DNA of 42,694 nucleotides from Accumulibacter sp031732795 (GCA_031732795.1 JAVMKC010000016.1:1-42694), one strand, 5' to 3'. Positions 1 to 7,842 are shown, numbered from the stretch's first letter. Made by a program: numbers and translations. The notes: generated from the sequence alone by a model not told the origin.

Positions 1-33
1 TCGCCAAGTCCCCCGCGCATCGTAACCAAAACA

Positions 34-261
34 TCAATTATTCAGCGTTTCCCTAAGGCTAACGACGGCATCTTCTCGGTCAAGTTCGAGCGAAAACGTA
101 TCGCCGAGCACGCCGTCCAGTTCCGAGAGTTCCTTGTCAGCGCAGATCATCCTCTCTGTGGGGCTGGCCGCCTTGCTGCAATCGAAGCTGGCGGCCAAGA
201 TTGTGGTCTGAACAAGTGCCAATGTCGCGGCACCAAGGCGAAGGGTGCAATTTCGACGCAT
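34..261 (-). CDS. Small secreted LprI/DUF1311-like protein, integron cassette gene, probably truncated
   Basis: A 75-residue protein with an N-terminal signal-like stretch (basic start, hydrophobic core around residues 8-23) followed by the Cys-containing pattern FDCSKAASPTERMICAD and then LSELD. This is the start of the LprI/YecT (DUF1311) domain, found in small periplasmic proteins, some of which inhibit lysozyme. The domain normally continues further, so the short C-terminus suggests truncation or a frameshift. The ATG at 261 lies inside the 3' core (GTTATGC on the minus strand) of an attC-like site, as expected for an integron cassette gene. An upstream in-frame start at 312 would lie inside the attC and is less likely. 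Function beyond the family name is inference. Confidence 0.6.
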   Translation of the reverse strand: MRRNCTLRLGAATLALVQTTILAASFDCSKAASPTERMICADKELSELDGVLGDTFSLELDREDAVVSLRETLNN

Positions 262-335
262 AACGTTGGAGCTAACCGGACGGCCGGAGACGGCGAAGCC
301 GGCTGTGGGCACTCCGGTTGAGCGGCTGGTTGGGC
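258..335 (-). other. attC-like integron recombination site 1
   Basis: Read on the minus strand, this 78-base site begins GCCCAAC (329-335) and ends GTTATGC (258-264), close to the attC consensus RYYYAAC...GTTRRRY. Inside, CTCAACCGGA near the 5' end pairs with TCCGGTTAG near the 3' end with one unpaired extra base on the 5' arm, the asymmetry expected of attC. A central GCCGG/CCGGC stem is also present. The orientation given by the extra base matches the minus-strand cassette gene that starts in its 3' core. Confidence 0.65.
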
Positions 336-565
336 CAGAGTATAGCCAGGAGCAACGAGCGCGTTTGGATGCGCCGCAAGATTTTGACCGTCGTTACCCG
401 GCCCGCGCCCCTGCGCGAGGACCACGGTGCTGCGCCGGCCGACAACGGACGGCCCGAGTGAGCCTGAAAGGCCGGGGTATTTCGATTTGCGTATTCCGCG
501 CCACGGCGCTCACCGATCTGTCGTGGGCGTAGCTGGAGCAGCAACAGCATGACGATTTCAGTCAT
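272..565 (-). CDS. Hypothetical integron cassette ORF
   Basis: An open frame of 97 codons filling the interval between the two attC-like sites. It starts nine bases after the core of the upstream attC and ends inside the next attC, a layout common for cassette genes. The protein begins MTEIVMLLLLQLRP, is Arg-rich afterwards, and resembles no family I know. It could be a decayed gene. The context, not the protein, is the support. Confidence 0.25.
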   Translation of the reverse strand: MTEIVMLLLLQLRPRQIGERRGAEYANRNTPAFQAHSGRPLSAGAAPWSSRRGAGRVTTVKILRRIQTRSLLLAILWPNQPLNRSAHSRLRRLRPSG

Positions 566-573
566 GTTCTGGG

Positions 574-642
574 GCCCAACGTGAAAGCTCAGGCAACGGA
601 CGTGGCTTCATGCGGCTGTTCGTCTGGAGCGCCGGGTTGGGC
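574..642 (-). other. attC-like integron recombination site 2
   Basis: A 69-base site with perfect 7-base inverted cores, GCCCAAC and GTTGGGC (574-580 and 636-642). The inner arms pair imperfectly: on the minus strand GCTCCAGACGAAC faces a complement of GCTCAGGCAAC, with an extra base on the 5' arm. That is the structure and asymmetry of an integron attC, in the same orientation as site 1. Confidence 0.65.
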
Positions 643-703
643 ATGAATACATAATTGCAAGACTTGAGCCCAAGCTAAGCTCTCCGATGGTGGACGATGG
701 TGT

Positions 704-826
704 GACCCGAAATGATTAAATGCAAGACCTGACCCCGATGTTGACCCGTGACCCCGATGTTGACCCGGAAATGATTAAATGCAAGACCTGACCCCGATGT
801 TGTGTTGTGACCCCGATGTTGTGTTG
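704..826. repeat. Tandem repeat array built on ATGATTAAATGCAAGACCTG
   Basis: A unit of about 35 bases (GAAATGATTAAATGC, then AAGACCTGACCCCGATGTTG) appears at about 708-743 and again at 767-803, period near 60. Shorter GACCCCGATGTT pieces lie between and after the copies. The array abuts the integrase fragment at 827, so it replaced or inserted into the integrase gene. A diverged single copy is seen near 33018-33060 and a weaker one near 647-672. Confidence 0.7.
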
Positions 827-955
827 GAATCGGGCTACGATATCCGGACCGTTCAGGAGCTGCTCGGCCATGCCGATGTCTCCACGACCATGATCTATAC
901 GCATGTTCTGAATCGCGGTAGACAGGGGGTGTTGAGCCCTCTGGATGGCTTGTAA
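827..955 (+). pseudogene. intI: C-terminal fragment of integron integrase (tyrosine recombinase)
   Basis: Reading from 827, 42 codons give ESGYDIRTVQELLGHADVST followed by TMIYTHVLNRG, ending at TAA 953-955. This is the end of the tyrosine recombinase catalytic domain: LLGH carries the second conserved His and TMIYTH the nucleophilic Tyr, with the wording typical of IntI. Everything upstream (over 250 codons in the family) is missing and a repeat array takes its place. Its plus strand, opposite to the cassettes at 1-642, is the normal integron arrangement. The protein cannot be active, so the array is frozen unless an IntI is supplied from elsewhere. Confidence 0.85.
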
Positions 956-1528
956 TGCCGGCCGTTTGGGATCGGATCGGATCGGGGCTTCAGTCATACC
1001 GGCAACGCGCAGGCCGGGCTTGCGGGCCGGGCCGGTCCGCGCAGGGAGACGGGGGCGGATACGATTTCTGTCGTGATTTCTTTCGATTTTCGGTCTGCAG
1101 ACGCTATTTGAAACCGTTCGTCGGTTGGCGAACTGGTCGATCGGCTCCTTGAACCGCTCGCCGCCCAGGGCCCACCTCTCGTGGGCGCTCTCCCGAATGT
1201 TCGCCAAGTCGGCGTGAGGAATCGGGGTTTGGGACAGCCGTCGGTAAGCGAGCTGCCGTTCCGAGTCGCTTTCTCCCGGTTCGAGGTGCTCGGCGCGGAT
1301 GCTTGATCAGTCTTCCTTCGGAGCTGTCTCGTCTCGAATGTGGCGACCACGGCTCGACCAGGAGTAATCATCAGGGCAAGCCACCCTTCGCGCCCGAACG
1401 GGGTTGAGTTCGAGGTAACGGATCACCAGATTGCCGCCCGCGCAGCGTTTCTCAACAGATCAACTCTTGCTCGACAGTTGGCATCCCGGACGACTTCTCC
1501 GGACAAAGCGGCAAACGACCGTGCTTTC
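956..1528. other. No gene recognised
   Basis: Between the integrase fragment and the end of ppnN there are overlapping open frames on both strands, none with a recognisable domain, a convincing ribosome site or a consistent coding pattern. It probably holds decayed sequence from the integron side. Confidence 0.5.
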
Positions 1529-2887
1529 TCAAGCGACCAGGGTGTAACACGGGGTGTATTCGCCTTGCAGTTTCATCCGCCGCTGGTCGACGAAGCGCTG
1601 CAGCAGTTCGTCGGTGGCTGCCAGGAGATCGGCTTCGCCGTGGATCACGAACGGACCATGCGTTTCGACTGCCCGGATGCCCTGCTCCTTGACGTTGCCG
1701 GCAGCAATCCCCGAGAACGCCCGCCGCAGGTCGGCGGCCAGTTGATGCGCCGGACGGTGGCGATGCAACGATAATGCGGCCATCGCCGCGTGCGTGGGGA
1801 CGAACGGGTCTTGAAAATCCTTGGCCACGCGCAGTTGCCAGTTGAAGTAGAAGGCGTCGCGGCCGTCCTGGCGGAAAATCTTCACCGCGTCCATCGCTTC
1901 GCGCATCGCGCGCGCCACGCTGACCGGGTCGTCGATGATCACCCGGTACAGGCTTTGTGCGGCGGGACCGAGGGTCCGCCCGACGTAGGCGTCGAGCGCC
2001 GTGAAGTATTCGGCGCTCGACGCCGGTCCGCACAGGATCAGCGGGAACGGCTGGCCGGCGTTGTCCGGATGGCTGAGGATGCCGAGCAGGTAGAGCAGTT
2101 CTTCGGCGGTGCCGACGCCGCCGGGGAAGATCAGGATGCCGTGGCCGATGCGGATGAAGGCTTCGAGCCGCTTTTCGATATCCGGCAGGATCACCAGTTC
2201 GTTGACGATCGGGTTCGGCGGTTCGGAGGCGATCACTCCCGGTTCGGTGAGGCCGATGTAACGGCCGTTGGCGATGCGCTGTTTAGCATGGCCGATCGTC
2301 GCGCCTTTCATCGGTCCTTTCATCGCCCCCGGACCGCAGCCGGTGCAGACGTCGAGCCCGCGCAAGCCGAGCTGGTAGCCGACTTCCTTGCTGTAGGCGT
2401 ATTCCTCGCGACCGATCGAGTGCCCGCCCCAGCAGACGACGATGTTCGGATCGACGCTCGGCCGCAGGACGCGGGCGTTGCGCAGGATTCGGAATACCGC
2501 TGCGGTCATGTGTTCGCTGAGTGTCAGGTCGAGCGTCGAATCGCCCTGAATTTCGTTGTGGGTGTAGATGATGTCGCGCAGGACGGCGAACAGGTGTTCG
2601 CGGATGCCGCGGATCATCCGTCCATCGACAAAAGCCGTCGCCGGGGCGTTTTCGAGCTGCACCTTGACGCCGCGGTTGCGCTGCAGCAGGCCGATTTCGA
2701 AATCATGATAGGCGTCGAAAATCTGCCGCGGGTCGTCGGTGTGACTGCCGGTGTTGAGCACCGCCAGCGCACAGTTGCGGAACAGCCGGTACAGGCCGCG
2801 CGCGCTGGTATCGAGCAAGGTCTTCACTTCGAGTTGTGACAAGACTTCCAGGCTGCCTTCCGGGCTGACCGAGGTACTGATTTTCAT
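1529..2887 (-). CDS. ppnN: Pyrimidine/purine nucleotide 5'-monophosphate nucleosidase PpnN (YgdH)
   Basis: A 452-residue protein, essentially the length of E. coli PpnN (454). The family cleaves nucleoside monophosphates to base and ribose 5-phosphate and in E. coli is stimulated by (p)ppGpp. The central LOG/lysine-decarboxylase-like fold shows GCGPGAMKG at residues 183-191 and the signature PGGVGTAEE at 255-263. The N-terminal and C-terminal extensions typical of the long PpnN type, absent from short LOG proteins, are present. It is monocistronic, separated from the next minus-strand gene by a repeat element at 2995-3158. Confidence 0.93.
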   Translation of the reverse strand: MKISTSVSPEGSLEVLSQLEVKTLLDTSARGLYRLFRNCALAVLNTGSHTDDPRQIFDAYHDFEIGLLQRNRGVKVQLENAPATAFVDGRMIRGIREHLFAVLRDIIYTHNEIQGDSTLDLTLSEHMTAAVFRILRNARVLRPSVDPNIVVCWGGHSIGREEYAYSKEVGYQLGLRGLDVCTGCGPGAMKGPMKGATIGHAKQRIANGRYIGLTEPGVIASEPPNPIVNELVILPDIEKRLEAFIRIGHGILIFPGGVGTAEELLYLLGILSHPDNAGQPFPLILCGPASSAEYFTALDAYVGRTLGPAAQSLYRVIIDDPVSVARAMREAMDAVKIFRQDGRDAFYFNWQLRVAKDFQDPFVPTHAAMAALSLHRHRPAHQLAADLRRAFSGIAAGNVKEQGIRAVETHGPFVIHGEADLLAATDELLQRFVDQRRMKLQGEYTPCYTLVA

Positions 2888-2994
2888 GGGCGGATCATCG
2901 TCCGACAGCGGCGGCGGGGGAACCGTCGGGTCGGGAGAGGTTGCAGGAATGGCGGCGCGGCGGCATGGCCGACGACGGGCGCGAGTCGGAAACC

Positions 2995-3158
2995 AGGAGC
3001 CTGTCGGACTTGAGGCTGCTCGACTGCGCCGGTGGCAAAGCGGTCCATTTTTCCCCGATTTCTCGTTACATAGCCCCGCTACGCGCCTCGAAATCGGGAA
3101 AAACTGTCCTCGCTTTCCCTCTCGGCCGGCAACGATCGCTCAAGTCCGACAGGCTCCT
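2995..3158 (+). mobile_element. MITE-like palindromic element, copy 1
   Basis: A 164-base element with terminal inverted repeats: AGGAGCCTGTCGGACTTGAG at the left and the complement CTCAAGTCCGACAGGCTCCT at the right. An inner inverted pair (TTTTTCCCCGATTT and GAAATCGGGAAAAA) makes the whole unit a nested hairpin. No transposase gene lies inside. Nearly the same sequence occurs inverted at 30755-30918 and in degraded form at 26004-26166. It sits between ppnN and the ankyrin-repeat gene. Confidence 0.85.
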
Positions 3159-3194
3159 AGCCCGGCGCGATCGGCGCAAGCGTGTGCGCGGCGT

Positions 3195-3842
3195 TCAACG
3201 GACCGCTGCCGGGTTGCCTGAGCGGCCGCCGGCGCGACGCAACAGATCGGCGATGTCGGTGTTGTCGGTCTTCAAAGCCCAGTCGATGGCAGTGGCGCCG
3301 CGTTCGTTGGCCAGGTTCGGGTCGGCCTGGTGCTGCAGCAAGATTTTGACGACTTCCAAATGGCCGAATCGGGCGGCGAACAACAGCGCCGTCGAACCGT
3401 TGGCGGTAGTGGCATTGACTTCGGCACCCCGCGTGAGCAGGTAGTCGACGACGGGGGCGTGGCCGTTGAAGGCGGCGTAGATCAGCGGCGGCCAGCCGTA
3501 GAGATTGACGTCGGCGCCGGCTTCGACCAAGCGTTGCGCAAAATCGAGTTTGCCGCGATAGGCGGCCAGGCTGAGCGCGGTTTCGCCGTTGCGGTTGCGG
3601 GTATTGAGCCGGGCCCGTTTTTTGAGCAGGTAGTCGAACAGGCTGGCGTTGTCGCGTTGCACCGCTTGCATCAGCAGCGTATTGCCCTGGGCATCGACGG
3701 CGTTGATCCCCAGGCCGCTTTCGATCAGGCGTATCGCCCACGGCGTATCACCGGAAATCATCGCCTCTTCGAGATCTTCGTAGGAGCCGGCGACGGCGCT
3801 GATCGGCAACCACAAAGCGAGAAGCCAGGCGAACAGTTTCAT
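3195..3842 (-). CDS. Exported ankyrin-repeat protein
   Basis: A 215-residue protein with a short signal peptide (MKLFAWLLALWLPISAVAGS, cleavage likely after residue 18 or 19) followed by about five ankyrin repeats. Repeat hallmarks include GNTLLMQAVQRDN, GETALSLAAYRGK, PPLIYAAFNGH, GSTALLFAARFGH and GATAIDWALKTDN. Ankyrin repeats bind other proteins, so this is probably a periplasmic scaffold, partner unknown. Its ATG overlaps the TatD stop by four bases, making it the last gene of the mltG-tmk-holB-pilZ-tatD operon. Confidence 0.85.
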   Translation of the reverse strand: MKLFAWLLALWLPISAVAGSYEDLEEAMISGDTPWAIRLIESGLGINAVDAQGNTLLMQAVQRDNASLFDYLLKKRARLNTRNRNGETALSLAAYRGKLDFAQRLVEAGADVNLYGWPPLIYAAFNGHAPVVDYLLTRGAEVNATTANGSTALLFAARFGHLEVVKILLQHQADPNLANERGATAIDWALKTDNTDIADLLRRAGGRSGNPAAVR

Positions 3843-4621
3843 GGGCAGACCTTTTGTCGGGCGTCGGGAAATAAACGGAAGAAATTTTCGGTGGTGGCGG
3901 CGAAGAGATCTTCAGCCGGCAGACCACGCAGCCGGGCGACCGCTTCGGCGACGTGGCGGACGTAAGCCGGCTGGTTGGTCTGGCCGCGATGCGGTACCGG
4001 CGCCAGATACGGGGCGTCGGTTTCGACCAGCAGACGGTCGAGCGGTACCCGGCGGGCGACCTCATGCACCGTCGCGGCGTTTTTGAACGTGACGATGCCG
4101 GACAGCGAGATGTGGAATCCCAAATCGAGCGCCATTTCGGCAACGGTCCAGTCCTCGGTGAAGCAGTGCATGATTCCGCCGACCTCGTCGGCGCGTTCCT
4201 CGCGCAGGATGCGCAAGGTGTCGGCCGCCGCTTCGCGGGTGTGCACCACCAGCGGTTTGCTGGCTTGGCGCGCCGCGCGGATGTGCGTCCGGAAGCGTTG
4301 GCGCTGCCACTCGGGCGCGTCCTTGTGCCAGTAATAGTCCAGACCGCTCTCGCCGATGGCGATGACCCGTGGATGATCGGCCAGGGCAACGAGTTCGTCG
4401 ACCGTCGGCTCGCGACCGCCGGTGTTTTCGGGATGTACGCCCACCGAGGCCAGCAGCATCGGCCATTGTTCGGCAAGCGCGATGACCCGCGGCAAATCCT
4501 CGAGATTGACACCGATGCATACCGCGCAGCCGACGCCGTTGGCGGTCATGGCGGCCAGAATGGCTTCGATGTCCCCGGAGAGTTTCGGAAAATCGAGGTG
4601 GCAATGCGAATCGACGAGCAT
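3839..4621 (-). CDS. TatD-family metal-dependent hydrolase (YcfH type)
   Basis: About 260 residues, the usual size for TatD/YcfH amidohydrolase-fold nucleases. It begins with the metal motif DSHCHLD and has GESGLDYYW (bridging Glu), VVHTREA, MHCFTEDW and the late VETDAPYLAP, the full set of metal ligands. The family includes 3'-5' DNA exonucleases and D-aminoacyl-tRNA deacylase-like activities, and the substrate here is unknown. The ATG at 4621 gives MLVDSHCHLD, like YcfH; an in-frame GTG two codons upstream (4627) is the alternative. It is co-transcribed behind the PilZ gene, 11 bases apart. Confidence 0.92.
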   Translation of the reverse strand: MLVDSHCHLDFPKLSGDIEAILAAMTANGVGCAVCIGVNLEDLPRVIALAEQWPMLLASVGVHPENTGGREPTVDELVALADHPRVIAIGESGLDYYWHKDAPEWQRQRFRTHIRAARQASKPLVVHTREAAADTLRILREERADEVGGIMHCFTEDWTVAEMALDLGFHISLSGIVTFKNAATVHEVARRVPLDRLLVETDAPYLAPVPHRGQTNQPAYVRHVAEAVARLRGLPAEDLFAATTENFFRLFPDARQKVCP

Positions 4622-4632
4622 CGGCACTCGGG

Positions 4633-5013
4633 TCAGACAGTATGCGTCGGCCGGCCGGACTGCAGCACCCCACCCAGGATGCCTTCGATGCGCCGCCGCG
4701 CTTCGACCCCCGATTCGTCGTTCTTGAAGTGCACGCCGATGCCCTGCACCTTGTTGTTCTGCGCGCCAACCGGCGTGATCCAGGCCACGGTGCCGGCGAT
4801 CGGCAGCTTCGCCGGGTCGTCCATCAGCGACAGCAGCATGAACACCTCGTCGCCGATCGAATAACGTCGGGACGTCGGAATGAAGATGCCGCCGTTGCGC
4901 AAAACCGGCATGTACGCCGCGTACAACGCCGACTTGGAACTGATGTTCAGCGATAGGACGCTGGGGCGCGGCGGGATGTTGGCGGTCGGTTTGGCGGTTT
5001 CGGGTTCGGCCAT
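4633..5013 (-). CDS. pilZ: PilZ-domain protein (type IV pilus assembly PilZ type)
   Basis: A 126-residue single PilZ domain: LRNGGIFIPTSRRYSIGDEV, then a beta-rich core ending GIGVHFKND. This resembles the PilZ of type IV pilus biogenesis, encoded next to holB/tmk in many beta- and gammaproteobacteria. The N-terminus lacks the RxxxR c-di-GMP signature, as in that PilZ class, which acts by protein contact (PilB/FimX in the studied cases). Start chosen at MAEPETAK (5013), four bases after the holB stop; an upstream frame to 5049 would overlap holB. Confidence 0.85.
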   Translation of the reverse strand: MAEPETAKPTANIPPRPSVLSLNISSKSALYAAYMPVLRNGGIFIPTSRRYSIGDEVFMLLSLMDDPAKLPIAGTVAWITPVGAQNNKVQGIGVHFKNDESGVEARRRIEGILGGVLQSGRPTHTV

Positions 5014-5017
5014 CGGC

Positions 5018-6109
5018 TCAGCGTCGGAAAAGACTCGAATAACCTGCAAAAAACTCTTCGAGAAACAATCGATTATTCAATGGTTGTTCACTCTGTGCTC
5101 TGTATTGTAGCGTCTTTCGGTTGAATGCCAAGAGCTTGCGCGTTTCGCTGCGCCCGGCCAAGCGTTGCAACAGGGCCTGTTGTTCCAGGTAGTAACGGGG
5201 CGGCAGCGCCCGACCGGCCAGGAGCAGATCGTGGAGCCATTTCTGCGCCCATTCGATCAACCGTTTGACCGCTCCGGGACGAGGGTCGGCCTTGAGCACC
5301 TTGTCGAGTTCGGCGGCGCAGGCCAGCACTTCGCCTTCGGCCGCCCGAACCGCCTGCGCCAGCCAGGCGTCGAACAGGGTTTTCTCGCCGCTACCCGCCA
5401 ACTCCAACGCCAAGAACGGCGCCCCGCCGGCCAGGGCCAACCAGCGCTCGGCGTCGGTAACCGCGGCCTGCTTCAGCCACTCGACGGCGACGGCGTGCGC
5501 CGGCCGCAGCACCGGAATCGTTTGACATCGGCTACGGATGGTCGGCAACAGCCGATGCGCCTCGCTGGCCATCAGCAGGAAAACCGTTCCCGGCAAGGGC
5601 TCTTCCAACGCTTTGAGCAAGGCGTTGGCGGCAGCGCGGTTCATCGCTTCCGCCGGGTTGATCAGCACCACCCGCGCCCCTTGGCGATGGGTGCCGACAT
5701 GCAGAAAATCTTCCAGGCCGCGCACCTGATCGATGGTGATCCATTGGCTGGCTTTTTTCTTGACGGTTTTGCCGCTATCCTCCCCGGCGGTGCCTCTTTC
5801 TCCGCCGTCGCCGCCATCGCCGCTGACAGCACTGTCGGTTTCGCCGCTGCCGTGGTTCGCCGCGGCAGCGGGTTGCAGCAGACGGAAATCGGGATGATGA
5901 CCTTGCGCCTGCCAGCCGCAGGCCGGGCATTGGCCGCAGGCTTCGCCGGCTTGGCCCGGCTGTTCGCAAAGCAGCGCCGCGGCAATCGCTTTGCCGAGGG
6001 CGAATTTGCCCAGCCCGCGCTGCCCGATGAACAGCAAGGCGTGCGGCAGTTGCGCGCGCCGCTGCAGCAGAGGCTGCCAGATGTGCGGATAGAGTTCGTC
6101 GATCCTCAT
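5018..6109 (-). CDS. holB: DNA polymerase III subunit delta prime
   Basis: A 363-residue clamp-loader subunit. MRIDELYPHIWQPLLQRRAQ leads into LLFIGQRGLGKFALGKAIA (P-loop-like), a zinc site (CEQPGQ, then ACGQCPACG), HPDFRLLQP, the region GARVVLINPAEAMNRAAANA, and LKALEEPLPGTVFLLMAS with TIRSRCQ. Between HPDF and ITIDQVRGL there is a Gly/Asp/Ser-rich insertion of about 45 residues ending in lysines (KTVKKKASQ), unusual for the family and probably a disordered loop. The ATG at 6109 overlaps the tmk stop by four bases. Delta prime helps load the sliding clamp at the replication fork. Confidence 0.93.
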   Translation of the reverse strand: MRIDELYPHIWQPLLQRRAQLPHALLFIGQRGLGKFALGKAIAAALLCEQPGQAGEACGQCPACGWQAQGHHPDFRLLQPAAAANHGSGETDSAVSGDGGDGGERGTAGEDSGKTVKKKASQWITIDQVRGLEDFLHVGTHRQGARVVLINPAEAMNRAAANALLKALEEPLPGTVFLLMASEAHRLLPTIRSRCQTIPVLRPAHAVAVEWLKQAAVTDAERWLALAGGAPFLALELAGSGEKTLFDAWLAQAVRAAEGEVLACAAELDKVLKADPRPGAVKRLIEWAQKWLHDLLLAGRALPPRYYLEQQALLQRLAGRSETRKLLAFNRKTLQYRAQSEQPLNNRLFLEEFFAGYSSLFRR

Positions 6110-6729
6110 ATGCACTGCGTCAGGATGATCTGCCGGATGCTCGCTTCGACCTCCGCGCGCGGCCGATCGGTGGCGATGACTTGGATCCGCTGCGGCGCGG
6201 CCGCCGCGCGCTCGAGATACGCCTGTCGCACCCGGTCGTGAAAATCCTGCCGTTCGCGTTCGAATCGATCGAGTCGGCGTTCCTGTGCGGCCAGACGCTC
6301 GGCTGCCAGAGCGGACGGCAGATCGAACAACAAGGTCAGGTCGGGCTGCAGATGCGCATGCACCCACTGTTCGAGCTGAGCGAACTTTGCACGGTCCAGG
6401 CCGCGTCCGCCGCTTTGATAGGCGTAGGTGGCGTCACTGAAACGGTCGCAGACCACCCAGTCGCCGCGGGCCAGTGCCGGTTCGATGACCTGTGCCAGAT
6501 GTTCGCGGCGGGCGGCGAACATCAACAGGGCTTCGGTTTCCAGGTGCATCGACTCGTTGAGCAGCAACTGGCGGAGCGTTTCGCCGAGCGGCGTACCACC
6601 CGGCTCCCGGCTGGTGACGACGTTCACTCCACGCTGGCGGAGAAAGTCGGCGACGCTTTGCAAGTGGCTGCTCTTGCCGGCGCCGTCTATGCCTTCGAAA
6701 GTGATGAATTTGCCCCGTGGCCGGTTCAT
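6106..6729 (-). CDS. tmk: Thymidylate kinase
   Basis: About 207 residues. P-loop FEGIDGAGKSS, the DRX motif VCDRFSDATYAYQ, and TSREPGGTPLGE are all present, so it phosphorylates dTMP to dTDP. The start at 6729 (MNRPRGKF) has GAGG nine bases upstream. An earlier ATG at 6747 overlaps the mltG stop as ATGA and would add six residues; either is possible. The mltG-tmk-holB order is conserved widely in proteobacteria. Confidence 0.95.
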   Translation of the reverse strand: MNRPRGKFITFEGIDGAGKSSHLQSVADFLRQRGVNVVTSREPGGTPLGETLRQLLLNESMHLETEALLMFAARREHLAQVIEPALARGDWVVCDRFSDATYAYQSGGRGLDRAKFAQLEQWVHAHLQPDLTLLFDLPSALAAERLAAQERRLDRFERERQDFHDRVRQAYLERAAAAPQRIQVIATDRPRAEVEASIRQIILTQCI

Positions 6730-6743
6730 GATCGATCGCCTCG

Positions 6744-7742
6744 TCATTTGCCGCCGCGCTGATAACGCGAGACGGCGCGATTATGTTCTTCGAGCGTCCG
6801 GGAAAACTGACTGCTGCCGTCGCCGCGGGCGACGAAATACAGCGCATCGGTCGCCGCCGGATGCAGTGCGGCGCGCAGCGAAGCCTGACCGGGCATGGCG
6901 ATCGGCGTCGGCGGCAAGCCCGGACGGGTATAAGTATTGTAGGGAGTATCGCTGAGCAGATCGCGCTGACGCAGGTTGCCGTCGAATTGCTCGCCCAGGC
7001 CGTAGATCACCGTCGGATCGGTCTGCAAACGCATGTTTTGCCGCAGGCGGTTGACGAAGACTCCGGCGATCTGTGCCCGGTCTTCATCGCGCCCGGTTTC
7101 CTTTTCGACGATCGAGGCCATGATCAGCGCCTGGTAGGGCTCGCGGTACGGCAGCTTGTCCTGCCGCGACTGCCACTCCTTGCTCAAGCGCTGTCGCCCG
7201 GCGCGATAAGCGCGCGCCAGTACCTCGATGTCGCTGCTTTGCTTGGCGAAAAGATAAGTATCCGGAAAAATCAGCCCTTCGGCGCGGGTCTCGACGGCGC
7301 CGAGACGGCGCAGGATTTCCGACTCGCTGAGTCCGGCGGTGTCATGACGGAGATCGGGATGGGCGTCCAGCCGTTGACGCACCTGCCGGAACGTCCAGCC
7401 TTCGATCAGGGTCAGTTCGGCCTGCGTGACGTCACCACGGGTCAGTTTGCGCAGCAGTTCCAGTGGCGTTACACCGGCCTGCAACTGATAACTGCCGGCC
7501 TTGATCGCCGAATCCACTTGCAGCACCTTGCCGAGCGCTACCAAGCGCCAGGCTGGCAGATCGATGCCGGCACCGGCAATTTCGCGGGCGGCGGTGCGCA
7601 GGCTGCTGCCCGGGGCAATGGTGAATTCCACCGTCGGCTCGCGCAGACCGACCGGAGAATAGGCCCACCACCCGGCGAAAACCAGCACGACCACCAGGAG
7701 CAGCGTTGCCGCCAGGAACAGACGGGCGAAAAATTTGCGCAT
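6744..7742 (-). CDS. mltG: Endolytic murein transglycosylase MltG
   Basis: A 332-residue YceG-like protein. One N-terminal membrane helix (about residues 8-25), then a LysM-like region, then the catalytic domain with MASIVEKET, in which Glu213 is the expected catalytic residue. Downstream are FVNRLRQNMRLQTDPTVIYG and YNTYTRPGLPPTPI, diagnostic of MltG. It cleaves nascent glycan strands at the inner membrane and is thought to set glycan length. It is the first gene of the minus-strand operon and is divergent from ygfZ across 241 bases. Confidence 0.95.
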   Translation of the reverse strand: MRKFFARLFLAATLLLVVVLVFAGWWAYSPVGLREPTVEFTIAPGSSLRTAAREIAGAGIDLPAWRLVALGKVLQVDSAIKAGSYQLQAGVTPLELLRKLTRGDVTQAELTLIEGWTFRQVRQRLDAHPDLRHDTAGLSESEILRRLGAVETRAEGLIFPDTYLFAKQSSDIEVLARAYRAGRQRLSKEWQSRQDKLPYREPYQALIMASIVEKETGRDEDRAQIAGVFVNRLRQNMRLQTDPTVIYGLGEQFDGNLRQRDLLSDTPYNTYTRPGLPPTPIAMPGQASLRAALHPAATDALYFVARGDGSSQFSRTLEEHNRAVSRYQRGGK

Positions 7743-7836
7743 CGATCAACGGGAGAGGGAGGGCCGAAAGCGGCGGTGTAAGGAAAATCGCGGCAGGAGC
7801 CGGGGCAGCGGCAAGCGTCAGCCCGGGCAGTCGCTC

Positions 7837-7842
7837 TATAAT
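7837..7842 (+). promoter_or_regulatory. Possible -10 box in the mltG/ygfZ divergent region
   Basis: A perfect TATAAT stands about 140 bases upstream of the ygfZ start in the 241-base divergent spacer. No good -35 box is seen at 16-18 bases upstream, so this is suggestive only. Confidence 0.3.

Noticed and set aside
1790..2839. Long plus-strand open frame (349 codons) opposite ppnN
   Set aside because: It is the complement of a well-supported gene and its product is a composition-driven sequence without a domain.
5165..6241. Long plus-strand open frame opposite holB and tmk
   Set aside because: Shadow of two confident genes in GC-rich DNA; no domain.
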